Source: Amblyomma americanum
Taxonomy: Eukaryota > Arthropoda > Arachnida > Ixodida > Ixodidae
Reading direction: 5' to 3'
DNA: 64,000 nucleotides
Assembly: GCF_052857255.1 (NCBI RefSeq)
Contig: NC_135506.1
Location: 81,563,618-81,627,617 of the forward strand
Position 1 is the first letter of the stretch. Every line of letters starts with the position of its first letter. A program made the position numbers and the translations under genes. A model generated the notes under the pieces. It was given only the letters and a program-made list of their open reading frames with translations, made no database searches and had not been told where the DNA came from. This document shows, in pieces, positions 21,365 to 33,318 of this stretch.

Positions 21365-21820
21365 ATGACACGTCACTCAGCCGCCGCCGCCGAAACCGAG
21401 CGCTCCCCTTACTCTGTACGTCGTCGGCGTTTGTGTCCATTGGCGTTGAAAAAGTTCTAGACTCCGATGATTTTGAGAAAAGGAAGGGATCATAATCGGC
21501 TCTCTGGATGAGTGGACGCCTCAATCGCGCTTTGATGTACTATGTGGCGATGGTGAGAGGTGTGGGCTGCATGCATTAGCACTGACAGAGTTGTGGCAGA
21601 CACGCGGAACTGCAGCAGGAGGCCGGAGCTTTCATTGGGTGACCATCCTCTCGCTATCAACCATCAATTTACTGTAACCTGCCAGGTGACAGGCTGCGCG
21701 CGCTGCCTATGCAGTGTGCGGAACGCGCTCAACGTTAGACGCCAAGCCACGTATACTAGCCTGGTACCGAGCAGCTTTCGCTCTCTTACCAGGTTCAGCA
21801 GTAGTTAAACCGCAGCTATT
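21365..21820. repeat. Segmental duplication C, copy 1
   Basis: Shares GTTCTAGACTCCGATGATTT, CATTGGGTGAC, CTGCCTATGCAGTGTGC and GGTTCAGCAGTAGT with 24450-24985 in the same order. Copy 1 carries an older, almost unrecognisable SINE A in the middle. Confidence 0.7.
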
Positions 21821-21837
21821 TTTTTCCTCTGCTTGTT

Positions 21838-22015
21838 TCGGTTTATGGTTTTTAGGTATTAACGTCCCGAAGTGACTTAAGGCTATGAGGGACTCCGTAG
21901 TGAAGGGCTACGAAAATTTCGACCACTTGGGGTTCCTTAACGAGCACTGACAGCCCACAGTACACGGGCCTCTAGAATTTCGCCTCCATCGTAATTGACC
22001 GTCGGGGCCGAAATC
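21838..22015 (-). mobile_element. SINE family B, degenerate
   Basis: Minus-strand body (GAAGTGACTTAAGGCTATGA, TTCGACCACTTGGGGTTCC). The head is eroded. Confidence 0.7.
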
Positions 22016-22685
22016 CTTGTCCACTATCTGCTTTATACATAGTTTCCATCACTGCGCAGTTGAGTTGTTCACCAAGTGAGCAGTTACTGCGCGGTTTCTT
22101 TTCTTCAAAAACCATTTTTTGGGGCGTTCGCCATTATGTGAGAACTGGTTTGCACACTACTCTCCTGACATGGTTTGGAGCGATGCTCAGGTGCTGTTGA
22201 GATCATTTGTGCTTTTGATACAAGGTTAATTAGAAGGGGATTTGAGAGATAATGCTGAATCGGTGTTTTGCCGGGCGCTACCTAAAAATATGCTCTATAA
22301 AGAATAGAACTATGTAGGGAAGGTTTCAGACTTCCCACATAGACGCCAGCCAGGAGTTCCTGGACCTTAGCGGTGGGTTCGGCCAGTCGGATGGTCTTCA
22401 GTTGAAAAATTGGCAGTGGCTTAGCTCAGCATTGCGAGGATACACGTAGCGAGAGCTGTAGTGCTCCACTGGTTACGCATGTTGTCGGGTTTGTTGTTGT
22501 GACTTAAATGTTAAGCATTGAAGAAGTATTCGGTGAGACACATTGTTCATTTATTCAGTTGTTTTGACAGAGAAAAACATTGCCCGATGATCGGTAAAGT
22601 AGCACGCAGTTGTCTCAATGCTGCCTACACAGTATTTTTTAGACTGGTTGCTTTCTTTCATATACACAAGGTCAGTCCTTCTGGT
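22016..22685. other. No gene recognised
   Basis: Holds a scrap of SINE tail near 22085-22130 and otherwise nothing assignable. Confidence 0.35.
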
Positions 22686-22689
22686 CCAG

Positions 22690-22955
22690 GCTTGAGTACC
22701 CAGATTCGAACCCGACCACGGCGGCTGCGTTTCGGCGGAGGCGAAACGCTAAGGCGCCCGTGCGCTGTGCGATGTCAGCGCATGTTAAAGATCCCCAGGT
22801 GGTCGAAATTATTCTGGAGCCCTCCACTACGGCACCTATTTCTTCCTTTCTTCTCTCAGTCCCTCCTTTATCTCTTCCCGTACAGCGCGGTTGGTGTCCG
22901 CCGATACAGTGAGACAGATACTGCGCAATTTCCTTTCCCCCAAAACAACTTTTCA
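22690..22955 (+). mobile_element. SINE family A, 5'-truncated before box B
   Basis: Box B GATTCGAACCC onward to TTTCCTTTCCCCCAAAACAA. Confidence 0.85.
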
Positions 22956-23059
22956 TAAAACGCCGGTGCACTTTAATGCGTTCGTCTGAAGGGTAGGTGT
23001 GATCCATGGGACGCCTGCCGTAGAGACCGACACCGCGGATCGCGGCCGTGAGGCTAAAC

Positions 23060-23165
23060 TTGTTTTTGGGGAAAGCAAATGGCGCAGTATCTGTCTCGCA
23101 TATCGGTGGACACCTGAACAGCGCCATAAGGGAAGGGATAAAGTAGGGACTCCGGAAGAAAGAGC
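23060..23165 (-). mobile_element. SINE family A fragment, 3' end
   Basis: Minus-strand tail to about the CCTTATCC block. With the previous SINE it forms a tail-to-tail inverted pair about 105 bases apart. Confidence 0.75.
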
Positions 23166-23329
23166 GGCGACGAAGCGCGCGGCGCACCCAGTCCTCCTCC
23201 CCGGTTGCCATGGTAACAGCGCATGCGCACAACTGGCCTCGCGTGTACCGCAGTGTAGCTCCCGCTACAATATCCGGATCGGCGCTTAGGATCGAGTATG
23301 GTCGCCCTTTGGTCTAAAGATTTTACGCT

Positions 23330-23602
23330 TCCCTCAAAGGGAGCCTGATGGAATTCCCTGAGAATGGGATTGATATGAGCTGTGGCTTTACATAGCTTAC
23401 ACTGGCTAGGGAACTGACCCGAGCAGTAGAGGCTGAACAAGGGGCGTGGAAATGAGTTGGTTTGCAAACGACGCCAACTGGCGGCCTGGCTCTTGTTTAA
23501 GGATGTATCAGCTGGAATGTATTCAACTCGCACTCTTCTATAGCGTTGTGTGATCTCTCTTACATTATAGCGGTCGCGCCCTGTGAAGCCCTCGGAGCAC
23601 AC
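23330..23602 (-). mobile_element. I/Jockey-group LINE relic, C-terminal end
   Basis: Minus frame reads REITQRYRRVRVEYIPAD, then QAASWRRLQTNSFP and CKLCKATAHINPIL. This is the post-RNase H YPP/WRRLQT/CxxC region seen intact at 9121-9987. Confidence 0.7.
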
Positions 23603-23694
23603 TTGCGCACGCTAACCTCGCTGGGAACGAGGAGGCCCATGAAGTAGCTCGAGGACTTAGCTCCAATTAGCTCGAGGAAGTGCTTCGCACTAAA

Positions 23695-24093
23695 ATTGTT
23701 TTGGGGAAAGGAAAGACGGAGCAACTATCTCAAATCTCGGTTGACACCTTAACCGCCGTGAGGAAGGGGAGGAAGATGGGATTGGAAATTTGGGGGTTTT
23801 TGCGAAAGGAAATGGAGCAGTAGATGTCTGTCATCTCGGCGGACATCTGAACCGCGCGGTAAGGGAAGGGATAAAGGAGTGAGTGAAAGAAGAAGCAAGA
23901 AAAGAGGTGCCATAGCGGATGGCTCTGGAATAATTTCGACCACCTGGGGAGCTTTAGCGTGCACTGATATCGCTCAGCACACGGGCACCTATGCGTTTTG
24001 CGTTCATCGAAACGCTGCCGCTGCGGTCGGGTTCGAGCCGGGGTACTCCGCTCAGTCATCGAGCGCCTTAACCACTGAGCCACCGCGGCGGGC
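23695..24093 (-). mobile_element. SINE family A, full, plus a preceding SINE tail fragment
   Basis: 23795-24093 is a full minus copy with GCCCGCCGCGGTGGCTCAGT head. 23695-23775 is a second, partial tail in the same orientation, so two insertions abut. Confidence 0.85.
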
Positions 24094-24327
24094 AGGCAGT
24101 AGCGTCCACCTAAAAATTCAGGCAGTAATGCGGCTTTGTTTTTCTAAAGCGCAAGGGAGGTTGGTTTTGAGGAACGGGAAAGCGCATAAATCTTTCCCTG
24201 GATCTGTGGACACATCGCGGTGCGTAACGGTAGTGTCCGTCTGCAAAAAAACCGTGCTTTCTCTCAATATTTCGTGCCTAGCAATGCTAAAGCACAAGCC
24301 ATTTTAAAGCGACCGCTTTACTACTAC

Positions 24328-24368
24328 TATAGTGAACTAGAATATATAATATATTCTAGTTCACTATA
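24328..24368. repeat. Perfect 41-base AT-rich palindrome
   Basis: 20-base arm TATAGTGAACTAGAATATAT, one central A, then the exact complement. Could cruciform or be a transposon relic end. Confidence 0.9.
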
Positions 24369-24449
24369 ACTACTACCCTCCGTAGCTTCTTCGCCGTGTG
24401 CACGAATTTGACCTTGAACCGAGGAGAAACCACGTGACAGCTATGACGT

Positions 24450-24985
24450 CCCTCAGCAAGCCGTCACAGAAACCAAGCGCTCGCTTCTGTTTCGATAAGC
24501 CGACGGCTTTTATTGTGTTCATTGGCGTTGGCTTTGACGAAGTTCTAGACTGCGATGATTTTGAGGAGAGGAAGGGGCTTAACTGGCTCCCTGAGTCTGT
24601 AACTCGCTTGTATCTCGGTGGACACCCGAACCGGGCTGTAAGAGAAGGCTTAAAGGAGGGAGTGTAAAAAGAAAGAAAGAGATGGTGGAGGGACTAGCTG
24701 GGAATCTTTAACATTAAGTGACATCGCACAGCTTACGGGCGGCTTTTTGCGTTTTGCCCATTATCGAAGCACGGCGATGTAGCTATAGGGCCCAGCGTTC
24801 ATTGGGTGACAAACTTCTCTCAATCAACAATTGATTTAACTGCCACCTTCCAGGGTGGCAGGGTGAATGTGCTGCCTATCCAGTGTGCAGAACGCACTAA
24901 ACGTTACAGAGGCCGAGCCGCTACCGCAGCTTTCGCTGTCTGCGGGTTCAGCAGTAGTCAATCCGCGTTTTTGATGTATTCACGG
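24450..24985. repeat. Segmental duplication C, copy 2
   Basis: Collinear with 21365-21820. Contains a recognisable minus-strand SINE A fragment (24598-24780). A CACGTG at about 24432 and TGACGTCC at about 24445 stand just upstream. Confidence 0.7.
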
Positions 24986-25114
24986 ACAAAGTGAGCCAGC
25001 TGTGCGCCTTTAATTTCCTAAATCCAACGGAGTTTTTATACTGCGAGTAAGGCTAGACTGGGAAAAAAGTTATTTGTTTTTTGCGGGTTGGCCGTAGTCA
25101 AAGGCAGCTGAAAA

Positions 25115-25404
25115 TTGATTTTGAGGAAAGGAAATGACGCAGTAACTGTCTCGCTTTTCTCGGTGGAGACCGGGACCGTGGTGTAAAGGAGGGGTAAAAG
25201 AGGGAGCGAAAGAAATGAAGAAAAAGGTGCCGATGTGGAGGGTTCCGGAATAATTTCGACCACCTCGGGATGTTTAAAGCATCGCACAGCACACGGGCGG
25301 CTTTTGCGTTTCGCCTTCATCGAAACGCGGCTGCCGTGGTCGGGTTCAGACCCGGGTACTCTGGATCAGCAGCTCAGCGCCCTAACTATTGAGTCACCGC
25401 GGCA
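25115..25404 (-). mobile_element. SINE family A, full but diverged
   Basis: Minus copy from TGCCGCGGTGACTCAATAGT to the oligo-A end, with several substitutions in boxes A and B. Confidence 0.8.
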
Positions 25405-25431
25405 TGTAGAGTTTAGTAGATTGTCTTATTT

Positions 25432-25635
25432 CCACCACGGTGGCTTAGTTAGGCACTCGGCTGCTGAGCCGGAGTAGCTCTATGGCATAAACGCGGGTGT
25501 GGCGGCCGCGGTGGAAGCGTTCGATGGAGGCGAAACGCACAGCGCTGCCAGTGCACGTTAAAGATCCGCAGGTGGTCGAATTTATTCCGAATACGGCACC
25601 TCTTTTTTCTCTCACTCCGAACCTCCTCTATCACC
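25432..25635 (+). mobile_element. SINE family A, degenerate plus copy
   Basis: CCACGGTGGCTTAGTTAGGC head and GTGCACGTTAAAGATCCGCA body. Stands head-to-head with the previous SINE. Confidence 0.7.
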
Positions 25636-25639
25636 GTCT

Positions 25640-26125
25640 ATCATCGTTCAAAATGTGTTTTGGGTGTCTCATCTCAGTTGTAGTCAACATAGTGCCTTGC
25701 GCGTGTGTTTTTTGCTGCATCATGAGCTAATCACGTGCACAACCTTGACCCATTTCTTATTGTGTTAATAGTTTGTGTATATTACCTCTCTCCCTATCCT
25801 CTCTTGCTGTCCCCTCACCTCTTTCATTTCATTTCTCCAATCTGCCTGCTATCCTTTATTTCCGCTGCCCCAGCTTTCATGTAATGTAGTGGCTGGAATT
25901 TCGCATCATCAAGCAGCAATATTGGTATTAGAAGACATATTATTGGACTGAATGGGTGATATTCGACACTTTCCAAATTTTGCCCGTGCTGACAATGAAT
26001 CGATTATTGATGTTTAGATCTTCATTATTATAGTTTTATGCACAGCACTTGTAGTGTGGATCACCTGTAGCTTGTTTTCAAAAACATTGTTTGTGTCTGA
26101 ATTTAGCGCTTTGTATCAGTGATAT
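25640..26125. other. No gene recognised
   Basis: A/T-rich with CT-rich stretches near 25790-25850. The LINE relic may begin before its first recognisable codons. Confidence 0.35.
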
Positions 26126-26129
26126 GCAA

Positions 26130-28160
26130 GAAGTCAGACAATCACAATCCCTGGATTACGCGAGAAACATTGCAATTTCAACACGAGCTAAAACGACTAA
26201 AGAAAAGAATAAAGTCTAGATCAACCAATTTAGAGGCAAAAATCTATGAAGTTTCAGAGAATATAAAATAGCGTATTATCAATGATAAAGAAAAATACTA
26301 CAATACGCAACTTCTGGCTTTTATAAAAATTTCTCCTGACATGTTTTGGTGGTCAATTGCACCAGTTTCTCGTTCTAACGATATGTTTATTATAAATGGG
26401 CAACATGTAAGTGACAATGTCCAGGTTTCCTCAGCATTTAATACCAGCTTTAAGAAAGTTTTCACAAAACATGACGGGCATGTCCCACGCTTAGCATGTC
26501 CCTTTCTTCCATGCCTGATGTTGTAATTTCTGAACAGGGTGTTTTAAATCTATTGTTAAAACTTAATGTTAAGAAATCATCTCAACCAGATAATATTCCG
26601 AATGCCTTTCTTAAACAGTATGCAGAGTGGTGTTCCAAGTATTTGTGCGTGGTATTCACTCGATCTTTGAAAGGTGTTTTACCGTGTTTTTGGAAAACTG
26701 CTAGAATGAAGCCTTTGCACAAAAATGGACAGATGACGTGTATTCAAAATTATTGCCTTATTTCTTTAACTTCGACAACGTGCAAATTATTACAACACAT
26801 CATTCATAAGCATCTAATTTCCTCGACGAGCATAATGTACTGGCAGTTGTTCAACATGGGTTCACACGAGGGCATTCAACATGCACTCAGTTGGTCCATG
26901 ATTTTGCGACAGCAACCAACGAAAGAATCCAAACATATGTTATCTTCATGGACTTTCGAAAAGCTTTCGATAAGGTTTCGCACAAGAAACTACTTCATAA
27001 ACTCAGTATTGTTATGAATAATAATCAGATATTAACATGGATACGATCGTACCTACCTGATCAATGTCAGTTTGTCGAACTGCATAAAGCCTGTTTAAAT
27101 TACATTCCCATCGATTCTGGCGTTCCCCATGGATCCGTCCTCGTCCCCCTATGTTTTTAATATTTATTAGTGATATTGTTAAAGATCTCTCAGTCTGTGT
27201 TAAGTTATATGCGGACGAGTTCGTGCTGTATGAGAAAATAAGTTCGACTGAAGATCAAATTAGGCTGAACAATGATTTTGCAAAAATAGTTTCTTGGTGG
27301 GAGAAGAGGCAAATGTGAATAAATTTTGAAAAAACGGTATTTATGAAGATAACACTAAAAAAACCCTCTTATATATCACTACAATGCTAATATTCTTTTC
27401 TTCATGAAGTTACAGAATATAAGTGTCTAGGCCTATGGATTTCTGATAAACCTCTCTTGGATCAAGCATGTAGACTACATTTGAGCAAACGCTCTCAGAA
27501 AGGTTTTTTTCTTGCGATGCTCGCTTAAGTTAGCAATCCCTGGTACATGCCTCCCTGCCTACAACACTATTATTAGACCAACCTTAGAATATGCAGTAAT
27601 TCTCTCAGACATTTTACAGAGGTAAACATAAATAAACTTGAAAGAATCTAAAAGAAAGCAGTAAGGTTTATATATAACACTTACTTGTGAGAATTAGTTA
27701 GCGACATCCTAAAAAAAAAAGTGGCTTACCCACTATTTCTAACAGAAATCACATATGTCGCTTAAAGTTTTCCTTTGAATTAGGAATAATTTCAAGGCTG
27801 ACAACTCCGATATCCTTACTTATTCCTCGTGGTACCAATCTGTATATTGCCATTATCTTTCCATAACACCATTAAAGTCGCGAGTTAATTGTTTAAATAC
27901 CCCTTTTTTCCAAGGACCATCACTAATTGGAATAACCTCATGGATGATGTTGTCGGGCAGACATCACTGCATTTGATTGAAGGGCACTTGAAATGACGTT
28001 TGTTTACGACCTTGCCGCGGTATTTCCTTGCTGTCTTTCTGTGTGAAATTCTATTTCGTTTGTAAGTGCCTGTATTTTTGTATGTGAACACAATGTTTCC
28101 CACCTGCTATGACCTTGTGTACAAGATCGCAGTATCCATAAGTAAAAAAATATCTAAGAT
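26130..28160 (+). pseudogene. L2/CR1-group LINE, long but decayed
   Basis: Successive frames give VKKSSQPDNIPNAFLKQYAE, then VIFMDFRKAFDKVSHKKLL (first catalytic Asp) and SGVPHGSVLVPLCF. A frame break follows, then an ADE-type remnant of the FADD motif (YADEFVLYEK). Many stops and frameshifts. The tail CGCAGTATCCATAAGTAAAA parallels the end of the 7195-8495 element, so it is the same family but older. Confidence 0.8.
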
Positions 28161-28196
28161 AACAATATCCTGATGCCGCGTGTTTTACACTACAAG

Positions 28197-29272
28197 GTGC
28201 GACACCATTAAGCTGACCATAAAAGCGCTGCACCGTGCATGTGTTCGAAGTCATTGAAAATTCCACGAGACTACTGCAAACAATCTGTGGTGACGTGTGT
28301 CGTGCCATGCTTACGCAGCTCTCGGCGGACACCTGGGACGCAGTCACCGCCCACAAATGCCCTGAATAATAGCCCATCCTCCAGGGACTTTACCTTGGTG
28401 TCGGCAGCGGCACTCTTACAGTTCCTCTTGGTTGCGGCAATGAGTGCCTCTTTAGGCATTCCTTGCTGCGACGCTTCAGCTGCTCCTCATGCGGAGGGCC
28501 TCCTGTACACAGCACATTTCACGACAAACACTGCAACAAGCCTAAGTCACTCATAAAAAAGACAGAACACTAAAACGACAAAAATACACACAACACAAGG
28601 AAAATAAACCAAAATATAACACTTTAGGTAATATGGCATGGGCAGGTATCAGCAAATGCGAAACCACAAGCACCGCACGAGCCAAGAAACACAGAGACGG
28701 GGCAGTGACACACCGTAAACGAACAGTTCACGATCTCAACGAGCAGGAATAATCCGCTGTTGCCACGTCGGCAGCCATGACTATCAAATGCAACAGCGGT
28801 CACAGCAAACAGGCACTCACAATACACAGCACAAACATTACGGTAGCTTTCCCATTTGATGAAATGTGTTGCTGTAAACACTAAAATACGTGGTGGAAAG
28901 CATTACTCACGAGTACATTGCAAACATGCTTCAGCGGTCACGCCAGAAACAGCGACACGTAGGAGTTCATGCCCTCACACGGGTTGGCAAAACCGCAACG
29001 CACATATGCCCATAATATCTAGAGCTGTCGAGAGCCCAAGACTTAGCTGAACAGAGCGAGGAGTAAATACGTTGCGAAGACATGACAAGCAGCACGACTA
29101 GCGATAGAGACAGAAGCACCGGTCACAAGTGGGGACACCACCTACACAGCGCAGGGCACCGCTCCGAAGGTAGCGTTGCACACAGCGTGGCAGCGTTGGA
29201 TTGTCATCGCGGCTCCGCGAAGGCTTCCCAGAGCGTCTAAATCTACCGGACAAGAGAATCTCATGCAAGATG
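28197..29272 (+). ncRNA. A/C-rich exon-like block
   Basis: Same A/C skew and leader-like hydrophobic ORF (ALLQFLLVAAMSASLG) as 1-893. It ends at GCAAGATG|GTGAGTTT. The acceptor is weak (ACACTACAAG at 28196), so the 5' boundary is uncertain. Confidence 0.35.
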
Positions 29273-29309
29273 GTGAGTTTACACGCAGCAACCTCGCAAT
29301 TAATTCTTT

Positions 29310-29555
29310 TTTGTTTATTTTGTGAGGTTTAACGTTCCAAAGCTGCTTGGGCTATGGGGAACGCCGTTAGGGAGGGCTTCAGATAATTTCTACCGCCTGA
29401 GGTTCCTTACCGTGCACTGAGATCGGACAGTACATAGGCCTGCAGCATTTTGCAACCTCTATCGAAATGCAACCGCCGCGGACGCAATCGAACCTGAGTC
29501 TTTTGCGTCATCAGCCGAGCACCATAACCAATGAGCCACTGCGAGTGCTATACAG
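29310..29555 (-). mobile_element. SINE family B, full
   Basis: Minus copy: head TCGCAGTGGCTCATTGGTTA, box-B-like GGTTCGATTGC, and body to AAACCTCACAAAAT. Confidence 0.8.
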
Positions 29556-31190
29556 TGCATTTAAGAATTTATGTGAAGAAAGAAAATACAGCTTTCAAAC
29601 CTTTCAATGAATCTGGTTCTATGAGGCGAGCCATAATACGTTGAAAACTGGCTGCATGACGCTTCGACAAACTCCCGCAGTCAAATCAGTAGGGACACAA
29701 ATTTTAATCCATGCTGCACTGTTGCTGCCGGCGCATTAAATACATTTGATGACCCCCTCCACTCTGAACTTGCAGGCATCGACAGCAGCGTGAGGTAAAT
29801 TACAGAACGCCACTTTGTGTCAGGCTACCACAAGAAAAATAGTTATAAAAATCGATGAACATCCGATCATAAGCAGGCCTATTTCACGGCATAGCAAATG
29901 GCAGCGCTGCAAGTGAATAAAATAAACATTTCGGGCTCCAAATTGTTTCCAACTGCTTTGGGAACTTCATCTGATGACGCAAGTGGCGGTACTGTCTACT
30001 CGGCAACAGTCGATGAAAAATTAACCATGAACTCTCCAAGCCCCGCGAATCGTCTAGTATTCCCGTACGCCTCATCAGACCTTTCAATATGTGTGGCCAG
30101 TACCTTTTACCGTTACATTTTACGTTACATAAATCTCGCTTATGGCGTTGCTGCTGTGCATGGTTGCGGCCATCCCGACCGCTCTATGCCGCATGCTATC
30201 TACTGGTTTTTTGGGTACAAATGCATGGGGCGCTGTTAGCAGCACTGCGTCTTGTTATCTAGGCTTACGAGATTATTTTAACGCGTGCTGTATGGGGTTG
30301 GTGTGAAGATGTTCAGGAAGTGAGTCTCGGGAAATTGCGACACATGTACTCCGCCCCATATGAATTCCGCTGCGTCCCTGTGAAATAGCATTGATGATAC
30401 AGCAATTGTTGGATTTCTTCAGCTCGCATTTCGCAATGAAACCTGTTTCACTGGCAGTGCCGGCTCAAATAACCGGTCACTGACCTGCGCGGTGCAAATG
30501 AGATCACCGTGTGCGCGAAAAAAAAGCCCAGGAATAGACGCAAGAGAATATACGTCAGCCATGATTAAATCTGCGGAAAATTTTATTCATTTTGCGACTA
30601 GTACATGAACATATTGCCCTCGAGGAACACGGCGCACAGCTTGTGCGTCGTTGTAAGGTTAATAACATAATCAGTTGTTTCTTAAGCGAAAATTGCAACA
30701 TCGCTGGAGCAGGATATATATACATAATGCAAAATTCCAAAACATCGTATTCATGATGGACGCGTGAGACGTGGGCCGAATCAGGCAGATTGACGCCAAC
30801 TGGGTCGGGCTGCGCTTATCAAGTTCTTTTGTCCTACGAATATTATTTGCTTGGCAGTGGAGGTTCTTATATCCAACCTGGAGTCTCAGGTTCTACACGG
30901 GGACTCCCGACTCTAACAATTAAGCACTCACGCGTATGAACGCTGACCTGCCTAGACCAGGTGGAAACAAGCAGAGCGAAACATGGCTTCGCTGTCCGTC
31001 GTTGAAAACGCCAACGAGGTCACAGCCAAATGTGCACAAAAATCTGTTTCGTTGGGTGCCATAGTGCACATAAGCCGAGAGAGGCTGACTTCCAACCGCT
31101 CCACTTGCTGTGCGATATTCTTTGCCGAAGCCACAAACTTGGAGATATCCACATATTTTTTAACCAAGGGAACGGAGCAGTGTAAAAACA
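29556..31190. other. No gene recognised
   Basis: An ORF from ATG 30983 (82 codons, plus) overlaps an open minus frame and has no recognisable domain. I see no repeat or splice pair to assign. Confidence 0.3.
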
Positions 31191-31485
31191 TGCAATCACA
31201 CAAGAAGGACAAGACACGACACGAGCGCTGACTGACAACTGAATTTTATTGAGCGAAGGCACGCCTTAAATAAGGCGAGCAACAGAGGTGAAAAAGGGGG
31301 AGAGCGGACAATCAATAAGGATACCAGCAAACACTCAAATGTTAGCTGCTTCCAAAAAGTCTATTTCAGCTACAAAAAGCGGTAACGAGGGAGTGCTGAT
31401 GCAAGTGTCTGCATATTTCTTGTTATAGTAGGCTTCCAGGCTAACACGCGCAGTCTTGTCGGCACTCTTGCCTAGAATCCTAGTC

Positions 31486-31929
31486 TCAGCCAAAACGAGC
31501 CACGCATCCTCTGAACTTAATTATGTGCGCAACCAAATGTGCATACTTATCTTTTAATTGACTTAAATTTCGGGCATGTTCCCCCAATCGTTCATTGATG
31601 CAACGGCCGGTTTCGCCTACATAAATCTTTCCACACGTCATGGGAATGGCATAGATCACGCCTGTTGAGCACTTGACAAACGGTGTGTCATGTCGAATCT
31701 GGCATCCTCTTTTCTTGGAGCCACAAATGTGTGGGCACAACTTTCCCAGCTTGTTGGGTGCCGAAAATACAACAGACACCCGATGCCTGTTGGCCACTTT
31801 CTTGATATTGTGCGAAGTCTTGTGCAGGTATGGCAAAACCACAGGCTTATCAGCCTTCCGACGGTCATCATTCAGTCTTCTTGTACCAGTCTTCAATTTC
31901 TGAAGCAGGGTTTCAGCAACAGCAATCAA
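31486..31929 (-). CDS. GIY-YIG endonuclease part of the Penelope-like element (147 aa)
   Basis: VIY and YVG replace the GIY and YIG signatures, with downstream Arg (GRCINERLGEH) as in the active site. The Cys/His-rich segment CPHICGSKKRGCQI upstream fits the usual zinc-binding linker. The ATG is internal to the broken polyprotein. Confidence 0.8.
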   Translation of the reverse strand: MIAVAETLLQKLKTGTRRLNDDRRKADKPVVLPYLHKTSHNIKKVANRHRVSVVFSAPNKLGKLCPHICGSKKRGCQIRHDTPFVKCSTGVIYAIPMTCGKIYVGETGRCINERLGEHARNLSQLKDKYAHLVAHIIKFRGCVARFG

Positions 31930-32284
31930 GACCGAAGGGGGAAACCCGCCGCCAAAATTCGGCTAATCTGATTATGAAAACTTGATTGCATCTGATGCGG
32001 GCACGATTTTTTGAGACAGGATTCCAAACAGTGCGAAGCAATGGCTCTTTTAACAGTCTTCGAGTGTGCCGAATCATAAGGCAGCAAATCCCTTTTTTGC
32101 ACGAGGGTAATAGGCCCAGCAGACGTGTCTTTCAGATAACGTTAGTTTCAGATCTAAAAACTGTAAAACAGCTGCGTAAGGTAGTTCATGGGTGAATTTT
32201 AGCCCTAGTCTAACTTAGCCAACTGTAGAGGGGTAGGCGAAGGTCGTCTGCTTATTTAAAAGCACTAAAAAATCGTCAACGTAT

Positions 32285-32725
32285 TTAAAAACCTTTAAAA
32301 CCATCCCCCTCCCACTTATCTAACTGCTGATCTACTTTTGCTAAAAATATATCACACAAAATTGAAGCCACGCATGACCCAATACAAATTCCATTGCGCT
32401 GCAAAAAAGGCAGGTTGTCAAAGACGATAAAAGTAGATCTCAAGTAAAAATGCAATAAAGAGACGAAATTCTCTACAGACATGCCTGATGAGTTCTGAAA
32501 AGATATGTCGCCGTTTTCTTCAATGCATTCTTTCACAGCCAACACAAGCTGATCTTGAGGGAACGAATAAAACAGGTCTTGCACATCTACAGAGAACCCA
32601 AACCCAGTATCATCTGTGCTGGCCAGAGAATGCGTAACATCAGCAGATTTTTTCGTGAGGAAAGGGTCATTCAAGACGACCAATTTTAGTTGCTTTTGCA
32701 GAAACTGGCAACGTTTCTCTGCCAC
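32285..32725 (-). CDS. Reverse-transcriptase part of the Penelope-like element (146 aa)
   Basis: Contains the first catalytic Asp (FSVDVQDLFYSFP) and the GxxxGS-type palm element. The frame closes three codons before YVDD, which lies in the next frame, so a single-base-scale indel separates the two catalytic motifs. Confidence 0.75.
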   Translation of the reverse strand: MAEKRCQFLQKQLKLVVLNDPFLTKKSADVTHSLASTDDTGFGFSVDVQDLFYSFPQDQLVLAVKECIEENGDISFQNSSGMSVENFVSLLHFYLRSTFIVFDNLPFLQRNGICIGSCVASILCDIFLAKVDQQLDKWEGDGFKGF

Positions 32726-33318
32726 GATCCTTCCTCGCTAACAATTCTACGAAAAGGGGTTTCTAGCTTATGCGTCTTAGCAGTAAAGAAAGCATTTAGG
32801 CTGTTTCCTCTGCTATTCAGTATATCCCTGGCAAGTGAGCCAGGATTTAAATCCTTACAGAAGTTAACGAACTTTGCCTTCACTCTAATGGCACTTTTTT
32901 GACAGGAACAAAGTTCTTTAAGTCAAATAAAAGATAAATTGGTTAATTTATTAACGAATGAGTTCGAGATTTCTCTTATTACGAGCACCGGACTGGGCCA
33001 TATCCTAGGAGGTGAGGAGGAAATCACCGACCAAACACACGATGTATTGCCTTTTGCAGATTTACTGGCACAGTTTGTTTCGACATGTCAACGAACGTCT
33101 ACATAGTATGAATGCTGTTTGTTTGACCCGTTAGATGTCCTATGGTTGGCTACCGTGATTGATTGACTAGGTGCATCAAAGAGAATTTAGTCCTAGTAGG
33201 TTGTTTAACTGATGAAATTTTCGTCTCACTTACTGCTATTAGTATTAGGGCGAAGAACTCCTGCTCACGCGGTCATATAGAACGCCGTGAATGTGTGCGA
33301 AACTGATTTTTTTTACAG

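Larger units (their letters stand above)
31195..32935 (-). mobile_element. Penelope-like element with GIY-YIG domain, frameshifted
   Basis: Minus-strand order: fingers block AKTHKLETPFRRIVSEEGSW (about 32700-32880), RT core SVDVQDLFYSFP and RNGICIGSCVASILCDI (32285-32725), YVDD (32272-32283, in a shifted frame), a broken linker, then the C-terminal endonuclease GVIYAIPMTCGKIYVGETGR and INERLGEH (31486-31929). Penelope elements pair an RT with a GIY-YIG endonuclease. The 3' UTR has AATAAA (minus) near 31243. Several frameshifts make this copy defective. Confidence 0.88.

Noticed and set aside
20931..21524. 197-codon minus ORF as a gene
   Set aside because: Low-complexity Arg/Ser-rich composition, overlaps duplication C and open frames on the other strand, no domain.
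33190..33230. Hammerhead ribozyme (CTGATGA followed by GAAA-like bases)
   Set aside because: Flanking stems I-III cannot be formed around it.
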